A stretch of 36,724 nucleotides of DNA from assembly GCA_937896195.1 (NCBI GenBank), contig CALBNC010000050.1:1-36724 (forward strand), given 5' to 3'. Positions 20,520-31,038 of this stretch are shown one piece after another. The translations under genes and the position numbers were made by a program. The stretch is from an uncultured Gammaproteobacteria bacterium (GTDB lineage Bacteria > Pseudomonadota > Gammaproteobacteria > PS1 > Pseudothioglobaceae). The notes below the pieces were generated by a model. The model worked only from the letters and a program-made list of their open reading frames with translations. It ran no database searches and was not told the DNA's origin. The first letter of the stretch is position 1, and the number at the start of each line of letters is the position of its first letter.

Positions 20520-22202
20520 TTAGAGTAATTGAGATTGGATAAAGCTCAAGGCTTCATCATAGTGAACTTCAAGCTTTTCCGCATTATTTCTTGCCTTATA
20601 CTCAACCATACCATTATCAGCATGTGTATCACTAAGAACAATTCGATGAGGAATGCCTAATAACTCAGAGTCTGCAAACATAATACCTGCTCGTTCTTTT
20701 CGATCATCTAATAAAACCTCAATACCTGCCTTTAAGTATTGCTGATATAGCTTATCTGCTAAATCCTTAACTCGAGTAGATTTATTATAATTAATTGGCA
20801 CAATAACAACTTGAAAGGGTGCAATTGCCTCAGGGAAGATAATACCTCGATCATCGTAGTTTTGCTCAATAGAGGCTGCAATAACACGAGTAACGCCAAT
20901 ACCATAACAACCCATGGTAGTTGTAACAGCCTTTCCTGATTCACCAATCACATTAGCTTTCATGGCTTTAGAGTATTTGTCACCCAACTGAAAAATATGC
21001 CCGACTTCGATGCCGCGCTTAATCACTAGTTTTCCTTGACCATCTGGAGATTCATCTCCTTCAGTAGCGTTACGTAAATCTGCCTCGACAAATTCAATAC
21101 CTTTCCAATTTGCCCCTGTGAGGTGTTTATCCCACTCGTTAGCGCCACAAACGAAATCACATAAAGCGCTAGCTGAGTAATCCACTATAAGCTCAATATC
21201 TAAGCCTTTAACGCCGATAAAGCCTTTTTTCAAACCTAACGATTTAATGTCTTCATCAGAAGCTAATTCAAACTCGCCCAATAAATTCTGTGCTTTAATT
21301 TCATTAAGCTCGTGATCACCTCGAAGTGCTAATGCTTTAAATCCACCTACTACTTTTATAATTAAAGTTTTAATGCAGATTGATTTTTCAACAGATAAAA
21401 AATCAGCCACTTCTTCAATACTAGATTTTTTCTTAGTTAAGACTTCAGTTTCTTGAGCTTTAGGCGAACAGATATTTGCTTGCTTAGAAAAAGCCACCTT
21501 TTCAATATTAGCCGCGTAGTCAGACTCATCTGAAAAACAAATAGCATCTTCACCACTTTGTGCCAACACATGAAATTCATGCGATGCGTCGCCGCCAATA
21601 GATCCTGAATCTGCCAATACTGAACGGTAATCTAAACCTAGGCGATCAAAAATATTACAATAAGTTTGATGCATTGCATCATAAGTTTTCTGCAACGACT
21701 CTTGGTCTAAATGAAAAGAATAAGCGTCTTTCATGATAAATTCACGCGAACGCATAACACCAAATCGAGGACGAATTTCATCCCTAAACTTCGTTTGAAT
21801 TTGATAAAAACTCATTGGTAATTGCTTATAGCTACGAATGTATTGAGCCGCTAAATTGGTAATGACTTCTTCATGAGTTGGGCCCATACAAAATTCACGA
21901 CCATGGCGATCATGAAAACGCAGTAATTCTGGGCCATACTCATCCCAACGCCCAGACTCTTGCCAAAGCTCTGAAGGTTGTGTTACTGGCATTAACACTT
22001 CTTGAGACCCTGCTTTATCCATTTCCTCACGAACAATGGCTTCCACTTTTTTAAGTACTCTCACTCCCATTGGTAAGTAAGAATACAAACCAGAAGCCAG
22101 CTTAGAAATAAGACCGGCTCGAATCATTAACTGATGTGAAATAATTTTAGCGTCATTTGGCGCTTCTTTCTGGGTTGGAATTAATAGTTGTGTAGTTTTC
22201 AT
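20520..22202 (-). CDS. proS: Prolyl-tRNA synthetase (bacterial type)
   Basis: Charges tRNA-Pro. Class II core: motif 1 region [20 protein letters not shown], motif 2 [18 protein letters not shown], motif 3 [15 protein letters not shown]. Between motifs 2 and 3 (about 225-385) is the YbaK-like INS domain that edits Ala-tRNA-Pro ([26 protein letters not shown]). A C-terminal anticodon-binding domain follows ([39 protein letters not shown]). Length 560 aa against 572 in E. coli. The 58-bp gap to the divergent protease gene must hold its promoter; no clear Shine-Dalgarno is seen before the ATG. Confidence 0.97.
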   Translation of the reverse strand: MKTTQLLIPTQKEAPNDAKIISHQLMIRAGLISKLASGLYSYLPMGVRVLKKVEAIVREEMDKAGSQEVLMPVTQPSELWQESGRWDEYGPELLRFHDRHGREFCMGPTHEEVITNLAAQYIRSYKQLPMSFYQIQTKFRDEIRPRFGVMRSREFIMKDAYSFHLDQESLQKTYDAMHQTYCNIFDRLGLDYRSVLADSGSIGGDASHEFHVLAQSGEDAICFSDESDYAANIEKVAFSKQANICSPKAQETEVLTKKKSSIEEVADFLSVEKSICIKTLIIKVVGGFKALALRGDHELNEIKAQNLLGEFELASDEDIKSLGLKKGFIGVKGLDIELIVDYSASALCDFVCGANEWDKHLTGANWKGIEFVEADLRNATEGDESPDGQGKLVIKRGIEVGHIFQLGDKYSKAMKANVIGESGKAVTTTMGCYGIGVTRVIAASIEQNYDDRGIIFPEAIAPFQVVIVPINYNKSTRVKDLADKLYQQYLKAGIEVLLDDRKERAGIMFADSELLGIPHRIVLSDTHADNGMVEYKARNNAEKLEVHYDEALSFIQSQLL

Positions 22203-22260
22203 ATAAAATGAAGTGATGTTTTTTAAATAATTGTGTTAATTTTACCCGAGCAGCCATATT

Positions 22261-22890
22261 ATGATTGATATTCAAACACTATTAATTTACGCCATTCCTG
22301 TCTTGTTTGCAATTACGGTTCATGAAGCTGCGCACGGCTGGGTAGCCTCTCTATTAGGGGATCATAGCGCAAAAATGATGGGTAGAGTTACCCTTAATCC
22401 AATTAAGCATGTTGATCTGGTTGGCACAATTATTGTTCCGGCTTTTCTATACTTTACTGCTGGATTCATTTTTGGCTGGGCAAAGCCTGTTCCTGTTAAT
22501 TTTAGAGCCCTTAGATCACCAAAAAAAGACATGCTTTGGGTGGCAATTGCCGGTCCTATGAGTAACTTTATAATGGCGACGTTATGGCTGATTGTTGTCT
22601 TTGTCGCTATTAATACTGGATCTCAGTTTTTGGCAGACATGGCGCAAGTTGGTATTCAGATAAATTTATTACTAGCAGTATTAAACTTACTGCCGCTACC
22701 CCCTCTTGACGGTGGTCGCGTCGTTAGCTCACTACTGCCATCCAAGCTTGCCTATCAATATGATCAATTGGAACCTTACGGTTTGTTTATATTGCTTGGT
22801 TTATTATTCTTAGGTGTCTTTCAAACTGTTATTTTACCGATTGTCAAACTCATTCAACACTGGGCCTATACTTTAGTTGGACTGATTTAA
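22261..22890 (+). CDS. Site-2 protease family membrane metalloprotease (M50)
   Basis: Small intramembrane zinc protease, 209 aa. Zinc site HEAAH (H21, E22, H25) lies in the first helix, and the third metal ligand is in NLLPLPPLDGGRVV (Asp near 151). About five to six membrane segments are predicted by eye, with no PDZ domain, so it is the minimal YwhC/Rv-type M50B form and not RseP. GPMSNFIMA is also a family signature. The substrate is unknown. Divergent from proS and convergent with gatB, so transcribed alone. In related genomes such genes often sit beside trpS or segregation/condensation genes; that context is not seen here. Confidence 0.93.
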   Translation: MIDIQTLLIYAIPVLFAITVHEAAHGWVASLLGDHSAKMMGRVTLNPIKHVDLVGTIIVPAFLYFTAGFIFGWAKPVPVNFRALRSPKKDMLWVAIAGPMSNFIMATLWLIVVFVAINTGSQFLADMAQVGIQINLLLAVLNLLPLPPLDGGRVVSSLLPSKLAYQYDQLEPYGLFILLGLLFLGVFQTVILPIVKLIQHWAYTLVGLI

Positions 22891-22992
22891 CATAGTTTAT
22901 GATGAGCAGCTAACATTTGCGAATCTTGTAATGCTGGAAAATGATGTTCAATGACAAAATCATCACTAAGTTTCAAAAAATCAAGCGCGATA

Positions 22993-24423
22993 TTAGCCTA
23001 ACTTTTCTCTAAGTAGTTGGTTAATTAGTTTTGGGTTGGCCTTACCTTGTGAGGCTTTCATTGCTTGTCCTACAAAAAATCCTAAGATTTTTTCATTGCC
23101 GGACTTGAACTGCTCAACCTGAGGTGTATTATTAGCGATAATTTCATCAATAATTGCTTCAATTGCACCTGTATCAGTTACTTGTTTAAGGCCTTTAGAC
23201 TCAATAATAGCATCTGCAGAACCCTCACCATCCCACATAGCTTTAAAGACATCTTTAGCAATTTTTCCTGAGATGGTGTCATCACCAATACGTGCAATTA
23301 ATTGTGACAAGTTGTTTGCAGATATAGGTGAATTCTCAATATCCAGCTGATACTTATTAAGCGAAGCAGACAGCTCTCCCATCACCCAATTTGCACATAG
23401 CTTGGCATTTTTTTCATTATCTTTCAGCATAATTTCAAAATAATCAGCCAAAGATTTTTGTGATGTCAGTACATCTGCATCATATTCATTCAAGCCTAAT
23501 TCAGCTATAAAACGCGCTTTTTTCTCTACTGGAAGCTCAGGTAGGCTGGCCTTAATAGACTCTATTAGTTCATCAGTAATTTCGACGGGCAACAGATCAG
23601 GGTCTGGGAAATAACGATAATCATTAGCTTCTTCTTTAGAACGCATTGATCGCGTTTCATGCTTAACCGCATCATACAAACGGGTTTCCTGCACTATCTT
23701 GCCACCTTCTTCAAGAATATCTTGTTGACGTTCGATTTCTAGGTTGATGGCACGCTCTATAAATTTAAAAGAGTTGATATTTTTAAGCTCTGCTCGTGTA
23801 CCTAATTCTTCTTGGCCCATTGGACGAATGGAAACGTTTGCATCACAACGAAATGAACCTTCTTGCATGTTGCCATCGCAAATACCAATATATTGTACCA
23901 ATGCATGAATCTTTTTAGCATAAGCTACAGCCTCTTTAGCGCTGCGCATATCAGGCTCTGAAACAATCTCAAGCAGTGGCGTGCCAGCACGATTTAAATC
24001 TATTGCTGTGTACTCGTTAAACATGTCATGCACTGACTTACCCGCATCTTCTTCCAAATGAGCACGCGTCACGCCAATCACTTTGGTTTCATCACCTATT
24101 TTAATTTCAATTTCACCTTCACCAACAATCGGTAAATCCATTTGTGAAATTTGATAACCTTTTGGCAAGTCTGGATAGAAGTAGTTTTTTCTATCAAAAA
24201 TATTTCGCTGATTAATGTGCGCATTAACCGCTAAACCAAACTTAATTGCCTTATTGACAGCTTCCACATTTAATACAGGCAATACACCTGGTAAGCCTAA
24301 ATCAACTGCGCAAGCCTGAGAATTTGGCGCTTGACCAAACTTAGTAGAAGCCGATGAAAATATTTTTGATTTTGTGTTTAATTGTGCATGAATCTCTAAG
24401 CCAATGACTGTTTCCCATTCCAT
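22993..24423 (-). CDS. gatB: Asp/Glu-tRNA amidotransferase subunit B
   Basis: GatB of GatCAB, which converts Glu-tRNA-Gln and/or Asp-tRNA-Asn to the cognate amide form; this subunit activates the misacylated tRNA with ATP. Start [22 protein letters not shown], then [40 protein letters not shown]-like [13 protein letters not shown], and a C-terminal YqeY-like tail ending [16 protein letters not shown]. Length 476 aa is normal. A consensus AGGAGG (minus strand, 24430-24435) is 6 bp before the ATG and overlaps the gatA 3' end. Last gene of the ileS operon. Confidence 0.97.
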   Translation of the reverse strand: MEWETVIGLEIHAQLNTKSKIFSSASTKFGQAPNSQACAVDLGLPGVLPVLNVEAVNKAIKFGLAVNAHINQRNIFDRKNYFYPDLPKGYQISQMDLPIVGEGEIEIKIGDETKVIGVTRAHLEEDAGKSVHDMFNEYTAIDLNRAGTPLLEIVSEPDMRSAKEAVAYAKKIHALVQYIGICDGNMQEGSFRCDANVSIRPMGQEELGTRAELKNINSFKFIERAINLEIERQQDILEEGGKIVQETRLYDAVKHETRSMRSKEEANDYRYFPDPDLLPVEITDELIESIKASLPELPVEKKARFIAELGLNEYDADVLTSQKSLADYFEIMLKDNEKNAKLCANWVMGELSASLNKYQLDIENSPISANNLSQLIARIGDDTISGKIAKDVFKAMWDGEGSADAIIESKGLKQVTDTGAIEAIIDEIIANNTPQVEQFKSGNEKILGFFVGQAMKASQGKANPKLINQLLREKLG

Positions 24424-24424
24424 A

Positions 24425-25873
24425 CTAATCCTCCTGTGGCATTTGCTGATGCCAGTCAGTTTGTAGTTGGAACTGGTGTGCGATATTTAACAATTTAGAC
24501 TCAGACCAATAATTGCCAATCAGCTGTAAGCCAACTGGTAGTTTATTTGAAAATCCTGCTGGAATACTCATGGCTGGTAGGCCCGCTAAATTAGCACTTA
24601 GCGTATAAATATCGGCTAAATACATCGATACTGGATCTTTAACTGAACCTAAATCAAATGCAGTTGTTGGTGATACTGGACCCATAATCACATCAACATC
24701 ATGAAATGCTTTTTTAAAATCTTCGCTAATTAAATGGCGTGTTTTCTGTGCTTTTAAATAATAGGCATCATAATATCCAGCTGATAATGCGTAAGCACCA
24801 ATCATAATACGACGCTTAACTTCACTGCCAAAGCCCTCTGAGCGAGAGCGTGAATACAAATCTTCCAAATCTTTTGGGTTTTCACAGCGATATCCATAAC
24901 GCACGCCATCTAGGCGTGATAAGTTTGATGAACATTCACAAGGTGCAACAATATAGTAAGTGGGTATGGCATAAGCAGAATTAGGTAGTGATATCTCTTT
25001 TACCACAGCACCCATAGCTTCAAACTCTTTGATAGCATTCATTACTTGGCTAGCAACGTCATCATCCAAGCCTTCAGAGAAAAACTCTTTAGGTAGGCCA
25101 ATGGTTAGCCCTTTGATTGAATCATTTAAATTAGCCGTGTAATCAGGCACATCTTGTTCAGCTGAGGTTGAATCTTTTTCATCAAAACCAGCCATTGCAT
25201 TTAAAACAATAGCCGCATCTTGCGCTGTTTTTGTCATCGGTCCCGCTTGATCTAAACTAGAAGCGTAAGCAATCATCCCGTATCTTGAAACGCGCCCGTA
25301 AGTTGGTTTTAATCCTGTGATACCACACAAACTTGCTGGCTGGCGAATAGAGCCGCCTGTATCTGTTCCTGTCGCAAAACAGCTTAATCCGCCTGCTACA
25401 GCTGCTGCTGAACCGCCTGATGAGCCACCTGGGATTTTATTTGTGTCCCAGGGGTTTTTAACCGCACCATAAAAAGAACTTTCGTTGCTAGAGCCCATGG
25501 CAAATTCATCCATGTTCACTTTGCCCAGCATAACAGTATCAGCTTGATTTAGTTGATGTGAAACCGTTGCATCATAAGGTGAAATAAAGTTGTCTAGCAT
25601 TTTAGAGCCAGCTGAGGTTTTAACCCCTTTTGTACAAAATATATCTTTATGCGCGTAAGGGATACCTGTCAGAATATTACTAGTTCCAGCAGCAATCTTA
25701 TCATCTGCAGTTTGAGCTTGCTTCATGGCTAGCTCATCTGTTAGCGTAATAAAAGCATTCAAATCAGACTTTTTAATACGTTCTAAATAATGCTGAGTAA
25801 TTTCTACAGATGAAAATTCTTTGTCTTTTAGGCCTTGTGCAAGTTGCGCAATGGTTTTTGTATAGATACTCAT
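24425..25873 (-). CDS. gatA: Asp/Glu-tRNA amidotransferase subunit A
   Basis: Amidase subunit of GatCAB that releases ammonia from glutamine for transamidation. The Ser-cisSer-Lys triad is intact: K76 ([10 protein letters not shown]), S151 ([11 protein letters not shown]) and S175 ([12 protein letters not shown]), at the same spacing as K79/S154/S178 of characterised GatA. Length 482 aa is standard. Starts 2 bp after gatC and ends 1 bp before gatB. Since the window shows no asnS or glnS, which of the two tRNAs is served cannot be decided here. Confidence 0.97.
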   Translation of the reverse strand: MSIYTKTIAQLAQGLKDKEFSSVEITQHYLERIKKSDLNAFITLTDELAMKQAQTADDKIAAGTSNILTGIPYAHKDIFCTKGVKTSAGSKMLDNFISPYDATVSHQLNQADTVMLGKVNMDEFAMGSSNESSFYGAVKNPWDTNKIPGGSSGGSAAAVAGGLSCFATGTDTGGSIRQPASLCGITGLKPTYGRVSRYGMIAYASSLDQAGPMTKTAQDAAIVLNAMAGFDEKDSTSAEQDVPDYTANLNDSIKGLTIGLPKEFFSEGLDDDVASQVMNAIKEFEAMGAVVKEISLPNSAYAIPTYYIVAPCECSSNLSRLDGVRYGYRCENPKDLEDLYSRSRSEGFGSEVKRRIMIGAYALSAGYYDAYYLKAQKTRHLISEDFKKAFHDVDVIMGPVSPTTAFDLGSVKDPVSMYLADIYTLSANLAGLPAMSIPAGFSNKLPVGLQLIGNYWSESKLLNIAHQFQLQTDWHQQMPQED

Positions 25874-25875
25874 AC

Positions 25876-26163
25876 TTATTCAATAACCGTTGGCACTAAA
25901 TAATGTTTATTGCCAATTTTTGGTGCAATTGATTGAAATAATTCTGAGTGATCCTCTTCTGTTACAACATCTGCACGCAGCCTTTGTGTCATGTGAAGTG
26001 GGTGAGCCATTGGCTCAATACCATCTGTTTCAATAGCGCCTAATTGCTCCGCTAAACCCAAAATAGCATTTAAGTCTTTAGTATTGTCTTTTAACTCAGT
26101 TTCACTTAGAGACAAGCGAGCCAAATAAGCAATTTGCGTTACTTCTTGCTCAGACAGGGACAT
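25876..26163 (-). CDS. gatC: Asp/Glu-tRNA amidotransferase subunit C
   Basis: Small GatCAB subunit that wraps around and stabilises GatA at the GatB interface. The 95-aa sequence has the family's N-terminal helix [17 protein letters not shown] and the central [20 protein letters not shown] (typical VxPMxHP and LREDxV). Lies 2 bp from both neighbours in the order gatC-gatA-gatB. There is no strong ribosome binding site, so translation is probably coupled to the upstream Met-rich protein. Confidence 0.96.
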   Translation of the reverse strand: MSLSEQEVTQIAYLARLSLSETELKDNTKDLNAILGLAEQLGAIETDGIEPMAHPLHMTQRLRADVVTEEDHSELFQSIAPKIGNKHYLVPTVIE

Positions 26164-26165
26164 AC

Positions 26166-26750
26166 TTATAACATTGGAATCTTGTTAAAGATTCTAAGTG
26201 GCTTAGAGAAAGAAGAGCGTAATATGTTTAAATCACGCTGCATCCACTGCATAGAAGTTTGCATATCTGTCATATTTTTGTTCATTTCTTCCATGTTAAT
26301 AAGCATTGGCTCTAATGAATCCATCTTTACACTAACACGTGTTAAATCAGCGGCAATAGAATCTAATGCATTAAGTTTAAATGCGATTACATCCATATTT
26401 TTATCAACCTTTGAAAAACTCTTTTGCATTTGAGCGACCGACGTTGTCATTTGACTAACATTATTTGAAAGTTTTTCAATACTACCCACCATAGATGACA
26501 TATTGCCAGCCATGTTTGGATCCATAGAATTAGCAAGGCGTGTCATGTCACTAGTGATTGAGTAAATAACAATAAAGAAACCCATGATAATTGCACTAAA
26601 AACAGCCAAAGCTGGCAAGAACATGCGTTCAAATTTTGTATCAGTCCGCTTATCTGCATTTTCAAGCATTTTTTCCAAATCAGAAATGCTTGAAGTAATC
26701 ATCACTTCATCGTCTTTGATTGGTTCTTTTTTTTGCTTACTATCTGTCAT
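26166..26750 (-). CDS. Methionine-rich single-pass membrane coiled-coil protein, function unknown
   Basis: Not recognised as a characterised family. The 194-aa protein has a charged N-terminus (1-42), one membrane segment at about 43-65 (MFLPALAVFSAIIMGFF), and then a long, cysteine-free helical stretch to about 180 with heptad-like spacing of I/L/M/V, ending in a basic tail (SFSKPLRIFNKIPML). Methionine is unusually common: 22 of 194 residues, 17 of them after the membrane segment (for example MEEMNKNMTDMQTSMQWM). By the charge distribution the coiled coil may be periplasmic, but this is uncertain. It lies inside the ileS-aroB-X-gatCAB operon, 20 bp after aroB and 2 bp before gatC, so it is surely translated. 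A role in translation should not be assumed from its neighbours alone. Confidence 0.85.
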   Translation of the reverse strand: MTDSKQKKEPIKDDEVMITSSISDLEKMLENADKRTDTKFERMFLPALAVFSAIIMGFFIVIYSITSDMTRLANSMDPNMAGNMSSMVGSIEKLSNNVSQMTTSVAQMQKSFSKVDKNMDVIAFKLNALDSIAADLTRVSVKMDSLEPMLINMEEMNKNMTDMQTSMQWMQRDLNILRSSFSKPLRIFNKIPML

Positions 26751-26770
26751 TTACTACCCTTATATTGTGG

Positions 26771-27847
26771 TTAACAAAAATCCCCAATTACTTGATCTAG
26801 CCTCTCTTTTTGATACATATCACTGATGTATGATTCACCTAATTTTTTCATTAGAATGAGTCGAATATTGCCATCAATCACTTTCTTATCAACACTCATG
26901 GCTGACAAGAACTCAGAAGCGCTAATTTTACCGTCTACACTGATTGGTAAATTAGATTTTTCTAATAAATCTTGAATTTCAGATACCTCTTGGCTGGTTA
27001 AATCACCTTCTAGTTGTGATAATTTCGCCGCCATTAACATCCCCACAGAGATCGCCTCACCATGTAAAAATACACCATAGCCGAGTGTGTTTTCAATAGC
27101 ATGGCCAAAAGTATGGCCTAAATTTAATAAAGCTCTTTTACCAGATTCCAACTCATCTTGAGCAACGATATCAGCCTTATCTGTACAAGATTGATGTACT
27201 GCCTGAATGATTAAACCCTTGTCTCTATTCATTAAATTATGAATATTGTCTTGTAAAAATTTTAAAAAATCGCGATTACCTAATAATCCATATTTAATAA
27301 CCTCAGCCATGCCAGCTGCATATTGTCTATCATCTAAAGTATCAAGTGTATCAACATCGATCAGCACGCATTTTGGCTGATGAAATGCGCCAATCATGTT
27401 TTTCCCTAAAGCATGATTAACACCTGTTTTTCCACCGACACTAGAATCAACCTGAGAAAGTAAAGTAGTTGGAACTTGAATAAAATTTACACCGCGCTGA
27501 TAACTACTAGCAGCAAATCCTGTCATATCACCAACAACACCGCCACCTAAGGCGATTAGCGTACATGAGCGGTCAAAACGACTCTCCAATAAAGCATCAA
27601 AAATTAAATTTACCGTGCCCAGGGTTTTGTATTGCTCACCATCAGGCAAAACAACATCAGCCACTTTAAATGAGCCAAGTAATGATTTAATCTGCTCCAA
27701 ATAAAGAGGTGCAACTGTTGTATTAGTAACGATCATTACCTGCTTACCAGTAATATGTTTGGTGAGTAATTCTGCCTGAGACAATAGCGCCTGACCAATG
27801 TAAATCGGATAAGATTTAACGCCTAAATCAAGCTGTAGTGTCTTCAT
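26771..27847 (-). CDS. aroB: 3-Dehydroquinate synthase
   Basis: Second step of the shikimate pathway, DAHP to 3-dehydroquinate, NAD- and Zn-dependent. NAD/active-site blocks: LPDGEQYKTL, ALGGGVVGDMTGFAAS, VPTTLLSQVDSSVGGKTGVNH. Zinc ligands are expected in the Glu of AEVIKYGL, HTFGHAIEN and HGEAISVGM, all present. Length 358 aa (E. coli 362). Its ATG overlaps the ileS TAA by one base (TAATG), so translation is coupled. aroK, the usual upstream partner, is not in this window. Confidence 0.97.
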   Translation of the reverse strand: MKTLQLDLGVKSYPIYIGQALLSQAELLTKHITGKQVMIVTNTTVAPLYLEQIKSLLGSFKVADVVLPDGEQYKTLGTVNLIFDALLESRFDRSCTLIALGGGVVGDMTGFAASSYQRGVNFIQVPTTLLSQVDSSVGGKTGVNHALGKNMIGAFHQPKCVLIDVDTLDTLDDRQYAAGMAEVIKYGLLGNRDFLKFLQDNIHNLMNRDKGLIIQAVHQSCTDKADIVAQDELESGKRALLNLGHTFGHAIENTLGYGVFLHGEAISVGMLMAAKLSQLEGDLTSQEVSEIQDLLEKSNLPISVDGKISASEFLSAMSVDKKVIDGNIRLILMKKLGESYISDMYQKERLDQVIGDFC

Positions 27848-30615
27848 TAGGCGTACTCTCGCTTTTCACCATCACCGGCAACATTCTCAATGCAACGGCC
27901 ACACAATTCAATATGCTCAGCATGCTGACCAACATCTTCGCGATGATGCCAACAGCGCACACATTTTTCATTTTCTGATTTACTCACTTTAATAAACACC
28001 CCTTCTAACGCCTCAATACATTCATCAGTTTTGTCAATCAATGGATGAATACGCGCATCTGAAGTAATAAACACAAAGCGAAGTTCATTGTCTAGCTGAT
28101 CTAAAGCTTGATAAGTTTTCTCATCACAATACAAATCAACTTGTGCATCTAACGACGAACCAATCGTTTTGTCGCTTCGCATGACTTCCATTTGCTTGCG
28201 AATGAATGGGTTAATGTTTCTAGCAGTATCGATGGCAATATTCTCATAGCCCACTGACAAGCCTTTATACCATTCGCTTAGAAAAATACTTTGTGATTTT
28301 TCATTAGGCATGTTTTGCCAAATTTCTTCAGCAGTGAATGACAACACAGGAGAAAGCCAGCGAACCATTGCCTCAAGAATATGATTAAGTGCTGTTTGAG
28401 CGCTTCGTCTTGCTCTAGAATCTTCTTGAGTAGTATATTGTCTGTCCTTGATGACATCCAGATAGAATCCACCCAAATCATTACTACAAAAATTCAGAAT
28501 AAGTTGCATAGCATTATGAAAATTATATTGCTCATAAGCTTTTAAAACTTGCACTTGTAGGTCTGCTGTTTTAGACACAATCCACTTATCTAAATCTAGC
28601 ATATTATCAAACTCAATCGCGTTTTGTGCCGGGCTAAAGCCACTAGTATTTGCCAACATAAAGCGCATGGTATTGCGAATACGTCGATAAGCATCAGCTG
28701 AACGATTTAAAATTTCATCAGATACAGTCATCTCACCGGTGTAGTCAGTAGAGGCAATCCATAAGCGCAAGATATCAGCACCTAAATTATTCACCACTTT
28801 TTGTGGACTCATAACATTGCCCAACGATTTGCTCATTTTCTTACCGTCTTTATCAACGGTAAATCCGTGGGTTAATACTTGTTTATAAGGCGCCTTGCCA
28901 TTGATTGCTACTGATGAAATAAGAGATGATTGGAACCAGCCTCGATGCTGATCAGAGCCTTCTAAATATAAATCAGCAACATCAGACAAGCCTGCTCTAG
29001 CTTTAAGAACAGCAAAATGACTCACGCCAGAATCAAACCAAACATCTAGTGTGTCAGTGGCTTTTTCATAATCCTGAGCATCAGTTCCCAATAAATCTTT
29101 GATATCTGTTTCAAACCAAGCTTCGATCCCCTCTTTTTCAATCATTGCTGAAATACTTACAAATAATGCTTGAGTATCTGGATGTAGTTGCCCTGTTTGT
29201 TTATGAGTAAACAATGTAATTGGAACACCCCAAAATCTTTGGCGAGAAATACACCAATCAGGGCGATTACTCACCATCAATTCGATACGCTTCTTGCCCC
29301 AATCTGGAATCCAGTCTACCTTTGGGATTTCTGCATTAACCGCATCTCTTAATCCGTTATCCTGCATAGAGATAAACCATTGTGGTGTTGCCCTAAAAAT
29401 AACTGGCGTCTTGTGGCGCCAGCAATGTGGGTATGAGTGTATCAATGGCGCATGTTTAACCAGTGTATTGGTTGACTTTAAAATTTCAATAACACTTGCG
29501 TTTGCTTTAAAAATAAATTGACCAGCTAATAGCTCTGTATCTTCAAAAAATATACCACGGCCATCAACTGGACAATTAACAGGTAAATCATATTGTTTAC
29601 CAACAATAAAATCCTCTTGTCCATGGGCTGGCGCGGTATGAACTGCACCAGTACCCGCATCGGTCGTTACATGGTCACCTAAAATAATTGGTACTTGCTT
29701 ATCATAAAACGGATGCTGTACTTGCAAACCTTCTAGATCACTACCGGTAAAAACCGTAGGAGCGATACTCGCTTTTAGCTCATAACGCGCTAAAGCATCT
29801 TGCGCTAAATCTTGTGCTAATAGTAAATACTCATCTCCAGTATCTGCTAATACATAACTCATTTCAGGGTGAAGAGCGACAGCCTCATTGGCAGGCAGTG
29901 TCCATGGTGTTGTGGTCCAGATAACAACAGAAACTGGCTTATCAACCTTAAAAATACTATTATCAATAATACGAAATTTAACATCAATAGCATCTGATTG
30001 CTTATCTTTGTATTCTACTTCAGCCTCTGCCAAAGCTGAACCACACTCCGTACACCAGTGCACAGGCTTATAGCCCTTAGACACATGCCCATTATCAACA
30101 ATCTTTCCTAGAGCGCGAACAATGTCTGCCTCGTATTGGAAGTCTTTGGTTAAATATGGATTATTCCAATCACCTAAAATACCCAAACGTTGGAAATCAA
30201 GCTTTTGTTTAGCTACTTGAACATCGGCATATTTTCGACATTCCGCTCTAAATGAATTGGCATCAATTTTTACCCCAGCCTTACCCTTCTTCTTTTCAAC
30301 GTTTAGCTCGATTGGTAAACCATGGCAATCCCAGCCTGGCACATAAGGCGCATCAAAGCCTGATAAAGACTTAGATTTAACAATAATATCTTTTAAAACT
30401 TTATTAACAGCATGGCCAATATGAATGTCACCATTGGCATATGGAGGGCCGTCATGTAATATAAATTGAGGCTTACCTTGATTGTGCGCACGAATTTGAC
30501 CATACAAATCATCGTCTTGCCATTTTTTAAGAAATCCACCTTCACGATTTGCAAGATTTGCCTTCATGGCAAACTTGGTGGCAGGTAGGTTTAAAGTAGG
30601 TTTGTAATCAGACAT
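27847..30615 (-). CDS. ileS: Isoleucyl-tRNA synthetase
   Basis: Charges tRNA-Ile and edits mischarged Val. Class I signatures HIGH-type ([11 protein letters not shown], about 57-67) and KMSKS ([11 protein letters not shown]) are present. The CP1 editing domain lies between them ([34 protein letters not shown]), and an anticodon-binding domain follows. The C-terminal zinc finger is CVRCWHHRE and LCGRC. Length 922 aa against 938 in E. coli; this is the eubacterial, mupirocin-sensitive type by overall organisation. First gene of the six-gene operon. Upstream (minus strand) is a TATAAT at 30649-30654. lspA, the usual downstream gene, is replaced here by aroB. Confidence 0.97.
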   Translation of the reverse strand: MSDYKPTLNLPATKFAMKANLANREGGFLKKWQDDDLYGQIRAHNQGKPQFILHDGPPYANGDIHIGHAVNKVLKDIIVKSKSLSGFDAPYVPGWDCHGLPIELNVEKKKGKAGVKIDANSFRAECRKYADVQVAKQKLDFQRLGILGDWNNPYLTKDFQYEADIVRALGKIVDNGHVSKGYKPVHWCTECGSALAEAEVEYKDKQSDAIDVKFRIIDNSIFKVDKPVSVVIWTTTPWTLPANEAVALHPEMSYVLADTGDEYLLLAQDLAQDALARYELKASIAPTVFTGSDLEGLQVQHPFYDKQVPIILGDHVTTDAGTGAVHTAPAHGQEDFIVGKQYDLPVNCPVDGRGIFFEDTELLAGQFIFKANASVIEILKSTNTLVKHAPLIHSYPHCWRHKTPVIFRATPQWFISMQDNGLRDAVNAEIPKVDWIPDWGKKRIELMVSNRPDWCISRQRFWGVPITLFTHKQTGQLHPDTQALFVSISAMIEKEGIEAWFETDIKDLLGTDAQDYEKATDTLDVWFDSGVSHFAVLKARAGLSDVADLYLEGSDQHRGWFQSSLISSVAINGKAPYKQVLTHGFTVDKDGKKMSKSLGNVMSPQKVVNNLGADILRLWIASTDYTGEMTVSDEILNRSADAYRRIRNTMRFMLANTSGFSPAQNAIEFDNMLDLDKWIVSKTADLQVQVLKAYEQYNFHNAMQLILNFCSNDLGGFYLDVIKDRQYTTQEDSRARRSAQTALNHILEAMVRWLSPVLSFTAEEIWQNMPNEKSQSIFLSEWYKGLSVGYENIAIDTARNINPFIRKQMEVMRSDKTIGSSLDAQVDLYCDEKTYQALDQLDNELRFVFITSDARIHPLIDKTDECIEALEGVFIKVSKSENEKCVRCWHHREDVGQHAEHIELCGRCIENVAGDGEKREYA

Positions 30616-30648
30616 GAATACTTAAAAGTTTGGAAACTAAAAAGCACC

Positions 30649-30654
30649 ATTATA
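30649..30654 (-). promoter_or_regulatory. Putative -10 element of the ileS operon
   Basis: A perfect TATAAT on the minus strand, 33 bp upstream of the ileS ATG. No convincing -35 is visible at the expected distance. No T-box-like leader is seen, and the leader would be too short for one. Confidence 0.45.
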
Positions 30655-30815
30655 CGTGATAGGCTTGGTTTTTTGAAAACGAAAATTAAGAGTTAAACGT
30701 GATATTTAGCTATTTTATCAATGACAAATAAAGCTTTAAAACAACCAATACGCCTGAAGATGGTGCAAAAATTGCCATCATTCTAAATATTTTGATTATC
30801 TCGGAATTGTGCCTA

Positions 30816-30859
30816 AGAAAATAACCTAGAATTAATCAAATTCTAGAGAGTTATTTTCT
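30816..30859 (-). terminator. Long stem-loop at the end of the small membrane ORF
   Basis: Inner arms CTAGAATT (30826-30833) and AATTCTAG (30839-30846) enclose a 5-nt loop. Outer arms AGAAAATAAC (30816-30825) and GTTATTTTCT (30850-30859) extend it after a 3-nt bulge, giving 18 paired positions. The stem contains the ORF's stop codon. On the minus strand the downstream arm ends in a U-rich TTATTTTCTT, so it may terminate transcription between the small ORF and ileS, in either direction. Confidence 0.6.
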
Positions 30860-30973
30860 AAAGATTTTAAATCGTCTACCAATAGCAAAAATAATAAAGC
30901 TAACAATTGCTAATGCAACCATTAATAGGCTCGTGTAAAACACTGTATCAGCGTTGAGTTCGTTCATAATCAT
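30851..30973 (-). CDS. Small single-pass membrane protein, unknown (not in ORF track)
   Basis: A 40-codon ORF, too short for the supplied track. The predicted peptide begins MIMNELNADT and has one hydrophobic segment (about 12-31: FYTSLLMVALAIVSFIIFAI), then a strongly basic end GRRFKIFRK. The positive-inside rule predicts N-out/C-in topology. AGGAG is 7 nt before the ATG, the best ribosome binding site in this part of the window, and a long hairpin follows the stop. These together argue for a real gene. I do not recognise the family; CydX- and CcoQ-like peptides were considered but lack matching signatures. It stands alone between rluB and ileS on the same strand. Confidence 0.7.
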   Translation of the reverse strand: MIMNELNADTVFYTSLLMVALAIVSFIIFAIGRRFKIFRK

Positions 30974-30980
30974 TGTTGTT

Positions 30981-30985
30981 CTCCT
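30981..30985 (-). promoter_or_regulatory. Shine-Dalgarno of the small membrane ORF, in a possible hairpin loop
   Basis: AGGAG with 7-nt spacing to the ATG at 30973. It is flanked by TGTTGTT and AACAACA (plus-strand 30974-30980 and 30997-31003), which could pair across a 16-nt loop that contains it. The 7-bp, AT-rich stem is weak. Confidence 0.6.
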
Positions 30986-31038
30986 GTTTTCTTTTTAACA
31001 ACAGAATTCTATCAACAATGTAGGAATAAATATTTGAC

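Noticed and set aside
22203-22260. Promoters for proS and the M50 protease in their shared gap
   Set aside because: Only AT-rich partial hexamers such as TAATTT are present; -35 matches are too poor to call.
22900-22980. Terminator between the M50 protease and gatB
   Set aside because: Only weak 5-bp complementarity (TGATG/CATCA) with no T-run; too little to call.
28278-30073. Small ORFs in other frames within ileS
   Set aside because: Overlap a complete, motif-rich IleRS; no independent support.
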